The position numbers and the translations under genes are program-made. From assembly GCA_036785325.1 (NCBI GenBank), contig JAXIVH010000082.1, positions 161,647 through 225,646 on the forward strand: a DNA stretch of 64,000 bases, written 5' to 3'. The notes below the pieces were generated by a model. It searched no databases. It saw only the letters and a program-made list of their open reading frames with translations, and was not told where the DNA came from. The stretch is from Urophycis tenuis. Taxonomy: Eukaryota; Chordata; Actinopteri; Gadiformes; Phycidae. This document shows, in pieces, positions 55,104-64,000 of this stretch. Within the stretch, counting starts at the first letter, position 1; the number at the start of each line of letters is the position of its first letter.

Positions 55104-56214
55104 TTCCACACGCGTGTTGCTGTCACAGCTTCCCCTCCGAGTTGGACTATCAGGTGAACTCTTGAACCGCTCTGCAGGCGGAGCGACGCCCACACGGCAT
55201 GGCTGAGTGCAAGTTGGGTCCAAAAACATTGTTGATACGCAGTGAAATTAAATAAAAGTGAAGCATTCCCTGAATACATATTATTTTAGGTGAACAAACA
55301 AACAAACAAAAAAATAAAAAAAAACTTTTTAACAATATTATATTTGATGTTATTTATCTACCTGCTTCCTTTTTGCATCAACGGCTTTGTTTCGCGTCAA
55401 TAAATGAGCGAACGTGTTATCCTACTTTTGTTTCAGGGGGTAAAGAGGAAGTTACTGTGACGAAGCAGGAGCGGAGGTTGGTGTGAACCAAATAGTGGGT
55501 ACACTCATGTCCGTTAGAACACACGCCCTATTGTCATAGGCTCATATCGAGGTTGGTGGTGAAACAGGACTTCCTGCTCCACTTTACCCAAAGAATTCCA
55601 CCTGGACTTTGGAACTCCTCACGGATGACAAATCAGTTAAATGTGCTTGTTTTGAAAATGTTTGGAAAATTAGACCATTGAGGCTGTGCTGACTTGTTTT
55701 GACTTAAGTGAAGTGTCCCGTATTTTCCCCAAAACGCAAGGAAGTAATCTGACACTTTAATTGTCAAATGGTTTTATTGACTAAATGCACAGTATAACAA
55801 GGGTCATCCTGAGGAGTGAAATTAATAAGAAACGGCAGCAACAAGAGTCCCTAAATGAGTATTACTGCTCCACCACAGCAGGTATAGGGTTAGGGTTAGG
55901 GGTAAGGGTTAGTGGTTAGGGTTACTTTGCTCTCCATGGATATCTTCCTCTCGTTGGCCTCCTTGATGCGGCGGGAAGCCACGTTCCAAGAGGACGGCCT
56001 GCATTCAGGGAACAGGCACCGTGTTCGGCCTCAATGTTGTGACGGCGACGTTTCCTGGGAACCGGAGTTGCTTCTGCAGTCAACCTTCAGCTCTGGGACT
56101 CTGCTTTTTAAAAGGCTCGCCCCGTGATGCGTGTCCAGATTATGATGGTATTATTCTGCTTGATGCAGGAATACTACTGCTTGATGCAGGAATACTACCA
56201 ATTACCTAGAGCGA
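55104..56214. other. tkfc upstream flank
   Basis: Contains the presumed tkfc promoter. A short telomere-like stretch of TTAGGG/TTAGG variants lies at 55885-55925. No coding exon recognised. Confidence 0.45.
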
Positions 56215-56314
56215 AATAGCATATCTTATAATGTGGTGTATATTACGATGCAATATAGTGTATATATTAACTAAAATATAGTGATTTGTACTTTAGCTTT
56301 ATTATTGAGCCTAA

Positions 56315-57044
56315 AGGTCCTTACACACCAGACGCGTTTTATTCGCGCGAATATTTCGCATATTACAAACCATTAATGATGTTATTACTGCATGCACACC
56401 GAACGCGATTTTTCGCAGCGAAAATGCGACAATTTTTTTTCTCGCAACAGGGTCGATTTTTTAAGCGCGATAAAACACATCATCCAATCATGTTACATGG
56501 AATTGACCCATGTCACACAATGTAGGTTATGTCACAGTACCCCGATTTACCTCACAACCAACAATGGCAGATTTACTGATTGTTTGCGTGTCCAACCCAT
56601 AGACTGTAGTCCCACCACCCAATACTGTATGATAAGAGGAATAAAAACTACAAAGACAACGAAATGAAAGATAACGTGTTGCAAACGATAGCTACCCAGC
56701 TGGGCTACGAAGACAGTACGTATAATGTACATTCAGTAAACCTCAGCATCAACGGTGATAGCGAGTCGGTGAATGATAACATTGTCATAATGCCGGCATA
56801 TACAGTACGGCACATCTGTCAGCATTGACTTTCTAGAAAACATAAGCACACTACGTGTCTGTAGGGATTGGAGGAGAGAAGGGGAAAATTTTTTTCGCAC
56901 ATTCCATGCACAAATCTCGCATTGACGCAAAATCGCAAAATCGCATCGCTGCCAATGTGAATACTTTTGACGCGAGAAATTCGCAGGCGATTTTTTCGCA
57001 AAAACGCACCGCAATTTCGCATCGCGTCTGGTGTGTAAGGACCT
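56315..57044. mobile_element. Harbinger-like MITE in the tkfc pseudogene
   Basis: 730 bp with 22-base inverted ends beginning AGGTCCTTACACACCAGACG and TAA at both flanks (56312-56314, 57045-57047). The tkfc gene itself shows the empty site (GAGCCTCAGTCTGTCC at 41724-41739), confirming the boundaries. The interior is rich in TTCGCA/TGCGAA. Confidence 0.85.
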
Positions 57045-57774
57045 TAAGTCTGTCCATTGGCAGGCCAGGCCCTGGTTGCTAGGTTACGACTGTCCCTCAA
57101 GTGTGTATGGTGTCCCAGCCCATTATGGTCTGTCCCAGCTTCCAATCAAATCCACAAAACACCACAATGTCATCATCAGCTACCCCTCCCGAAGACCCGC
57201 CCATCTTCTCCTGCACCAATCCAGCGAGGGCAGACAGCAGTTGCCCCGGGCAACCGGGCACCACATGACTGCATAGCCACTCCTGAATAGCTGAGAATGA
57301 AAAGTTTTATGAGATTCGACTAACACTTGAAGGCACATGCTTTGCATACCAAATGTGGATTAACACACGAATATAAGCACCATTTACCCTCGGTCCTGAG
57401 TTACATTACATGTACATTTAGCAGACACTCTTGTCAAGCAGACTCGACACAGCAGCAATGTTTTGCCACAACAAATAGGTCAAGCCCCCACAAAGATGGT
57501 ATTTTGTCAATACAAGTGAGTGTCTATGGTGAGTAAAGTACCAGGGTTTCCCACAGCTGTCTATAGGAGAGGCGCAAACACTTCCCCACTTTTACGCAAA
57601 ACGTACAAAATATCTGTTCCTTCGCTGTGCTGTATGAGATCTTTTAGCTTTCAGGGTGCAGCCCTGCACTATCGCTTGCCTTTTTATCGGAAGCACTTCC
57701 CACTCCACTAAAAGTCTTTTCTGTGGGAAACCCTGTTAGTTGCTCCCAGCTTCCAATCAAAATCTGTTAGTTGC

Positions 57775-58671
57775 AGGATGTCCCCTGAGGATGTCCCCTG
57801 ACATCCTCACAAACTTCTACAGATGCACCATCGAGAGCATTCTCTTCGGCTGCATCACCTCTTGGTATGGCAGCTGCACCGCCCAGGACCGCAAGGCACT
57901 ACAAAGGGTGGTGAAAACCGCCCAGACCATCATCAGCAGGGTGCTGCCTACCCTAGATGATATCTATCCCACCCGTTGCCTGAGCAAGGCACGCAACATC
58001 ACCAGGGACCCCAGCCACCCAGCACACTCACTGTTCACCCTGCTACCGTCTGAAGGGCGGTACAAGAGTGGTCAGTCACACACTTCACCACTGACACCTT
58101 TTACCTGCAGGCCATCATTCTGAACCGCTGAAGTCTTCCCCTAGCCTACGTCAAACCCATTGTCAATAGCCACTTATATGCCATCATTATTTGATGGGAA
58201 CATTCAGACCATATAACTCAGCACTCTCTGTAAGACCATGTAAAATACTGGATAATACTGTAAAATACTTATATGCACTTGCACTTTACTCCTGCACATC
58301 TGTATCATGTCATATTTTACCACTGCTTCCGTCAAAGCTCATATACAACCCTCTGGTTTATGTATGATGTAAATACTTACATGCTTTCAGGATGCTCTTT
58401 ATATTCCTACAATGCTGCTACAAATCATTCTCCATTGCTGCTTATTTTCATTCTTCATCTTTCACTCTCCATTGCTGCTCTTACTAGATCCATGATACCC
58501 TGATTTTACTGTTATTCTGTACTTGTATTTTATTTAATTTTCACTGTTTTCTTTGATTTTCCTTCCATGTTGGAACAGGCCTCGTCCAATACATTTCATT
58601 GTACAGTATGACTATAAGTGATGCTGCACATTTCACAATAAAGGACTTGAAACTTGAAACTTGAAACAACA
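57775..58671 (+). mobile_element. 5'-truncated CR1/Rex1-like LINE
   Basis: A frame to 58123 encodes the end of a LINE reverse transcriptase (ILTNFYRCTIESILFGCITS, WYGSCTAQDRKALQRVVKTA, RVLPTLDDIY). A 3' UTR and a tail of GAAACTT repeats (about 58648-58668) follow. Inserted between two tkfc exon 13 copies. Confidence 0.8.
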
Positions 58672-59474
58672 TCATCATCACTTATCACTCCCCAAAACCC
58701 GCCCACTTTTCCTCCACTAATCTGGCGAGGACAGACAGCAGTTTCCCTGGGCAACCGGGCACCACATGACTGCACAGCCACTCCTGAATGGCTGAGAGTG
58801 AAAAGTTTGAATTATGATAATCCATGACAACACACATAATATCACCCTTACCTTCAGAGTGGGCGTCCACCTCCTGGGCCCAGGTGCGCAGTGTCGGGGG
58901 CTCCACGGTGTACTGACGAGCACTCACACACACACTGCTGAGGTTAGGCCACGCTGGAGCGCTCGTCTTGGCATCTGCAGTGACCAGGAGCAGTGAGTGT
59001 GTGTGTGTGTGAGAGTGCATGCGAGTGAGGGTGAGTGGGTGTGCATCTCTATAGATATGTATGTGTTACCAAACAAGTCTGAGTACTTCCGGGTCGACCC
59101 TCATCAGGGAGAGTGAGACGCCATCTCCAGTGATGTCATGAAAGACCCCGACTCTGTAACCATGGAGACCAGCCGTAACTGTTTATTGTTTACACTTTGA
59201 CTGCCCTTCATTATCCATGGTTAGGTGGCAGTAATGTACGTAAAACTCAGGTTTCTTACACATATTTTCATATAGTTAACTAATTTGTCATGGAGTCAAA
59301 CATTTTAGCTTTGTGGTATTTCTAATGATATGTAAAAAGCAGCTGAGCATTCAGGCTACAGCCGATGGTCGATCCGTGATGGTTTGGACTGAAAGTGCAC
59401 CAGAGTGGTTGTGTTCCATTTAAATCTCTCACTCCTCCCCCGACCACTTTGCTCTCCAAGTGGCCTCTGTGCTG

Positions 59475-59516
<42 letters not shown>

Positions 59517-61023
59517 TCCCAGTATAAAGATTGCAGCTCCACTAGGGACTGATTCGCTCATCCGGTATAGCGAATCATGCGCAATACGGTGAGTCGGGGA
59601 TTGCGACTCAGGGAGTCGGGTGAAAGATCCACGTAGGGAGTGATTAACTCATTATTATTCCATTATTCCATAACATTCCCCCCCCCCCCAGGAAGGAGGA
59701 AGGAAGGAGTCCCTGAAATCTGTGTGTACAAGACTGATTAGAATACAGTGAAAGACAGATTTGTTTTGTGATCATCATGGCCATTAAACTTAAAAATAGT
59801 ATGTGAAAACCCTTGCCTGTCCACAAAGTACAAGGCATCTTCAACAGCACACTCAGCCCTCAGCTGCACATCAACAAATCGTGCGTGTTTCAGGAGAGGA
59901 TCTGTCAGTGGTAGTTTAGCCATGGCATACTCCACAGCTTTGGCTAAGAATGCCAGTGCTGCCTGCTGGAATTCTTTGGCCTTCTGGGATGTGACGTCTC
60001 CAGCCTCAAGGAGCCTGTTGAGCGTGGCTCTGGTGGTGAATCCCACATTGAGTTTTTCTCCTATCAGTGAGACAGAAGATGAAGAGAAAGCAAGTCAAAT
60101 ACACAGGCAGCTTATAAGATATCCCTGGGTTTAATTCATCCTTTTAAATAAATCCATAGAAAAGGTTTATTTGTTGTCAATAAACACATATGTGACTTCA
60201 AAAAATTAGGTGGCAGTTAGTGCTGTGGGTACTTGTAGGGGATATCATGGACTTCTCCCTCTCGTAGCGCTGCTGGTCTCATGAACCTCGAACACAGTTT
60301 CTTGATGAATTTCTTCATCTGCAAAATTGAATGTCATAAAAGATTCCAATGCATTATAAATGCAATTGTTATTCAGTTCTATGTCTATTAGAAAATTCAA
60401 GTTTAGATAACTAAGTTATTTTTTCAGTCTGTGCAAGTAATTTATCAAGGGAGTACTGCACCGAATCAACAAATATGTCACCTTTGAAATTAGATAACTT
60501 TAGACAGTCTTTTTTTGAGAAAGTAACAACCTATATTTCATAGGGATGTTGCACTTGAGAAAGGGGACATATATCGCCAAATCCTCCCATTTACCTCTTC
60601 ATACAGCTGGAATATGGATGCCTTTTCTCTCTGGAGAAGGAGGTTCAGTGTAGAGAACACTGGCAATGTGGCCTGAAGGAACAGGAGGTAGACTTCCTTC
60701 AGAGGATTGGAAAATGCCTCCGCCAGCCTTCTGAATCTTGGTTGTTTCTCATCTGCAAACAGACTGTTAGTATTGGGTGTCTCATATACCTATACTGAAC
60801 TAGTGTCAACATGTTGTGTGACAGCCTACTTGCAGATTTGAAGTAGCTGATGAGTGGGCCATACTGCTGCAGAATGCGGGTGATGCACATCTCCAAACTC
60901 AACCACCTCACAGAAATGTGCAGCAGCATTGCCATGTACTCACTGCCATTGAGTTCACAGAATTCTGGTAAAATATGTCAGAAAAATAAAGTTAACCATA
61001 TTTTTCCTCACATTTGGTGTATA

Positions 61024-61413
61024 TAGGGCGGCACGGTGGTGCAGTGCACTGTCGCCTCACAGCAAGAGGGTTCTGGGTTCGAATCCACCTGGGACCCGGG
61101 ACCTTTCTGTGTGGAGTTTGCATGTTCTCCCCGTGCTTGCGTGGGTTCTCTCCGGGTACTCCGGCTTCCTCCCACAGACCAAAAACATGCAGGTTGGGGA
61201 TTAGGTTAATTGATGTCTCTAAATTGACCATAGGTGTGTATGTGTATGTGAGTGTGAATGGTTGTTTGTCTATGTATGTTAGCCCTGTGATAGGCTGGCG
61301 ACCTGTCCAGAGTGTACCCCGCCTCTCGCCCGTTGCAGCTGGGATTGGCTCCAGCCCCCCCGCGACCCTCGTAGAGGATAAGCGGTCACGATAATGGATG
61401 GATGGATGGATGG
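61024..61413 (+). mobile_element. tRNA-headed SINE with (ATGG)n tail, copy 1
   Basis: Head GGCGGCACGGTGGTGCAGTG and B box GGTTCGAATCC, a body with TCTCCGGGTACTCCGGCTTC, and an (ATGG)n tail. Flanked by perfect 12-base duplications ATTTGGTGTATA (61012-61023, 61414-61425). This copy lacks GTTAGC within the A-box region compared with copy 2. Confidence 0.9.
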
Positions 61414-61464
61414 ATTTGGTGTATAAATGGGAGGAACTAATGTCAATATGATGTGTGACAGCCT

Positions 61465-61607
61465 ACTTGCAGATTTGAAGTAGCTGGTGAGTGGGCCGCA
61501 GAATGCGGGTGATGCACATCTCCAAACTCAACCACCCCACAGAAATGTGCAGCAGCATTTCCATGTACTCACTGCCATGGAGTTCAAAGAATTCTGGTAA
61601 AATATGT
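61465..61607 (-). pseudogene. Duplicated, damaged copy of a hAT-like exon
   Basis: Matches 60826-60970 (exon and both splice flanks) closely, but lacks about a dozen bases inside the exon (ATACTGCTGC region), which breaks the frame. A local exon duplication within the hAT-like gene. Confidence 0.8.
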
Positions 61608-61806
61608 TTGGTGTATAAGACTGGAGCTAATTGAATTACAAACCTTTCAAGTAACCTTTGTTTGTGCTGCCCTTAAACCAGTACCCAACGTCAACCACAA
61701 GGTCCTCAGTGTCAAATCCAGATATCTGCAGAACATGACATGGGTGCATAGATGTATTGTCATTATATATCTTATTATTTATTTAGCTTAACAGATATTT
61801 AATGCA

Positions 61807-62190
61807 TAGGCGGCACGGTGGTGCAGTGGTTAGCACTGTCGCCTCACAGCAAGAGGGTTCTGGGTTCGAATCCATCTGGGACCCGGGACCTTTCTGTGTG
61901 GAGTTTGCATGTTCTCCCCATGCTTGTGTGGGTTCTCTCCGGGTACTCCGGCTTCCTCCCACAGACCAAAAACATGCAGGTTGGGGATTAGGTTAATTGG
62001 TGTCTCTAAATTGACCATAGGTGTGTATGTGAGTGTGAATGGTTGTTTGTCTATATATGTTAGCCCTGTGATAGGCTGGCGACCTGTCCAGGGTGTACCC
62101 TGCCTCTCGCCCGTTGCAGCTGGGATTGGCTCCAGCCCCCCCGCGACCCTCGTAGAGGATAAGCGGTCACGATAATGGATGGATGGATGG
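61807..62190 (+). mobile_element. tRNA-headed SINE with (ATGG)n tail, copy 2
   Basis: Nearly identical to copy 1, with a full head (CAGTGGTTAGCACTGTCGCC). Flanked by perfect 12-base duplications ATATTTAATGCA (61795-61806, 62191-62202). Confidence 0.92.
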
Positions 62191-63477
62191 ATATTTAATG
62201 CAAAAGCAAATATTTTGGAACTTACTTCCAAAAAACTCTGCCCTGCGTGTTTGGTTATGAATATGGCAGGGGCATCCATGAATGTAAATACTGGGATTAT
62301 AATACTGGCATTTTTGCCCCAATTGAGTTTTTGGCACCAATGTTAACTGAGGCATTGTCAACTGATAGGCCAACACAATCTTTCCATGGTATGTTATATT
62401 CTACCAGGACGTCATTGCTTTTTTTGTATATAACATCAGCTGTGCCACAGCTTCTTCCACTTGTCGTGCACATATCAAGAAATCTGTGCACAACTTTGGT
62501 GGTGTCAAATACCCTCACAGTTAAGGGATTCATCTTTTCTAGTCCTGTAACGATAAGGTATGTAACCAACTCTGCAAGCATGTACTGCATGTGTATTATT
62601 TCAGTGTTTGTGATATGAACTATGCAATTTCCCTCAGGGATCATTAAGTATGTCTGTCTGTCTGTCTGTCTATGAACATGAGGAAATAGAAACAGGCAAT
62701 TTAGCTGTCAAAGGTATACCTATGTCATTTGAGCCATCAGTGAGCAGTGTAAAGGGATTTTCCCTCATCTTCGTGACCAGCTCATTCTTATAATGTGGTG
62801 CAACTGCTTCATTAATGATGCACACCATTTTTGTACTGGCACTCTTTAAATTTTGAGCTGTGGGAGAGTCTTTGAAACACTCCCTGTACAAGGGACTGAA
62901 ATGATTGGCCACAGCAAAAGGGACGTTATGCTGAACCATTGCTATGGCAACTCTCACCTCGGCTCTCCTTGTCTGCAACAGAATTGGAGATAAAGATATA
63001 GCTATTCAGAAAACAACAGATTTCAGTAACAATAAAAATACACAACAGGGTAGTATTCTGTCCATGTCACGGGTGAATGTCTCATGCCATATAATCGGTT
63101 GTATTATTTAGGAGAAATGGTATTCATGAACATTGTAATCAACCTTTTGGATGTAATGTGCTATGTACCTTGTCCTCTTGCACACTCATTTCTGCAGTCA
63201 CTGGCAAGACTGTGCTGGTTGACTTTAGTGCCTGCTGTTTGGCCTGATGCCCCTTACTTTCCATGTGCCTTGTCACATCCCGCACACCTTGATGGGCACA
63301 GGAGTTTTCTTGGCGGCAGATAGAGCACCAGTAATAGGACCTGGTGCTTCCTACAGTAATGAATGGCCATTAAGATGTCCATTCCTTATTAAAAGAGCTC
63401 TTGTAGGTGGCCGCACCTGTTATCTTTCTTTTTTGTTTTGATGGTCTCTTCTGACACCCTAGCCATCTCCTGCATTG

Positions 63478-64000
63478 TCTCTTCTACCATCTTCTCCACC
63501 GTCTCTTCCTCTTCCACCTGCACTCTCTTCCTCTTCCACCTGCACTGTCTCTTCCTCTTCCACCTGCACCATCTCTTCCTCCTCTACCTGCACTGTCTCT
63601 TCCTCTTCCACCTGCACCATCTCTTCCTCTTCCACCTGCACTCTCTTCCTCTTCCACCTGCACTGTCTCTTCCTCTTCCACCTGCACCATCTCTTCCTCC
63701 TCTACCTGCACTGTCTCTTCCTCTTCCACCTGCACCATCTCTTCCTCTTCCACCTGCACTCTCTTCCTCTTCCACCTGCACTGTCTCTTCCTCTTCCACC
63801 TGCACCATCTCTTCCTCCTCTACCTGCACTGTCTCTTCCTCTTCCACCTGCACCATCTCTTCCTCTTCCACCTGCACTCTCTTCCTCTTCCACCTGCACT
63901 GTCTCTTCCTCTTCCACCTGCACCATCTCTTCCTCCTCCACCTGCACTCTCTTCCTCTTCCACCTGCACCATCTCTTCCTCTTCCAGCTGCACCGTCTCT
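63478..64000 (-). repeat. 24-base acidic coding-type repeat running off the window
   Basis: Units such as CACCTGCACTGTCTCTTCCT plus CTTC repeat more than 20 times to the end of the window. On the minus strand they encode (QVEEEE[TM]V)n, leading into ETVEKMVEETMQEMARVSEE. Every fifth or so unit is 3-4 bases shorter and shifts the frame to a Gly/Arg/Asp-rich version. It may be the N-terminal exon of the adjacent hAT-like gene, though no splice to the finger exon at 63350 could be phased. Confidence 0.8.

Larger units (their letters stand above)
56215..59560 (-). pseudogene. tkfc: Decayed tandem copies of tkfc exons and introns
   Basis: Pieces colinear with the minus-strand tkfc gene. 56215-56311 plus 57048-57090 match the tkfc stop-codon end and 3' flank (41660-41775). 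57150-57290 matches exon 13 with flanking introns; 58670-58815 is a second exon 13 copy. 58820-58980 matches intron 11 and exon 11, 59080-59165 a damaged exon 10, and about 59515-59550 the end of exon 9. Introns are kept, so this is DNA-level duplication rather than retroposition. Exons 14-16 and 12 are missing, exon 10 has deletions, and two mobile elements interrupt the copies. It cannot encode a protein. Confidence 0.85.
59740..63350 (-). pseudogene. Multi-exon hAT-type transposase-derived gene with BED-like finger, probably broken
   Basis: Exons in transcript order: 63350-63169 (zinc finger, YYWCSICRQ...HMESKGH), 62972-62720 (AEVRVAIAMVQHNVPFAVAN, TLLTDGSNDIG), 62544 to about 62222 (FDTTKVVHRFLDMC, VGLSVDNASVNIGAKN, GCPCHIHN), 61725-61656 (FDTEDLVVDVGYWFKGST), 60964-60830 (ISVRWLSLEMCITRILQQYG), 60752-60595 (RFRRLAEAFSNPLKEVYLLF), 60318 to about 60225, and about 60065-59740 (LNVGFTTRATLNRLLEAG, LPLTDPLLKHARFVDVQL). 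Most junctions are GT-AG in phase. The order and motifs (VRWLSLE, PLLKHA) are those of a hAT transposase family with DUF4371-like sequence. The third exon shifts frame before GCPCHIHN, and the last junction cannot be phased, so it is likely dead, or rests on sequence errors. Terminal repeats are not seen; the 5' end runs beyond the window. Confidence 0.7.

Noticed and set aside
58596..59020. Second functional tkfc gene
   Set aside because: Only scattered exons remain, with missing exons 12 and 14-16 and inserted mobile elements; classed as pseudogene.

Overview
The window is nuclear DNA of a ray-finned (teleost) fish. The evidence is spliced vertebrate genes with GT-AG introns, fish-type Tc1, hAT, Harbinger-like and Kolobok-like transposons, tRNA-headed SINEs, CR1/Rex1-like LINE ends, and an extreme load of (CA)n/(GA)n microsatellites. 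The species is not identifiable by eye. There is one 200-base assembly gap at 26884-27083.

Five host genes could be rebuilt exon by exon, each with an unbroken frame through every junction: slc9b2 (+, 2217-7067, 12 exons, 503 aa, Na+/H+ antiporter); mus81 (-, 14750-7926, 16 exons, 614 aa, structure-specific endonuclease); ovol1 (-, 23465-16345, 5 exons, 366 aa, C2H2 zinc-finger repressor); a RING/B-box/coiled-coil/PRY-SPRY TRIM gene of the bloodthirsty-like fish group (-, 35548-30008, 14 exons, 612 aa); and tkfc (-, 55103-41719, 17 exons, 596 aa, triokinase/FMN cyclase). They have unrelated cellular jobs and there is no operon-like logic. The mus81-ovol1 pair recalls their shared neighbourhood on human 11q13.

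The introns and intergenic DNA are crowded with mobile DNA. An apparently intact Tc1-type transposon and a TTAA-flanked MITE lie in mus81 introns. A THAP-domain TTAA element has inserted into a dead hAT element inside tkfc intron 11. Nested LINEs fill tkfc intron 1. Upstream of tkfc (56.2-59.6 kb) lie decayed tandem copies of tkfc exons 17, 13, 13, 11, 10 and 9, themselves split by a Harbinger-like element and a LINE. The right end (59.7-64 kb) holds a multi-exon hAT/BED-finger transposase-derived gene, probably broken, that carries two SINE copies and an acidic 24-base repeat running off the window.

The most unusual pattern is tandem repeats grown from gene edges. In ovol1 and slc9b2 the 5' splice site itself, with its flanking exon bases, is repeated through the intron (15 copies, and 6 exact plus 1 degenerate). 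In the TRIM gene the last codons and stop are the founding unit of a 12-copy minisatellite in the 3' UTR.
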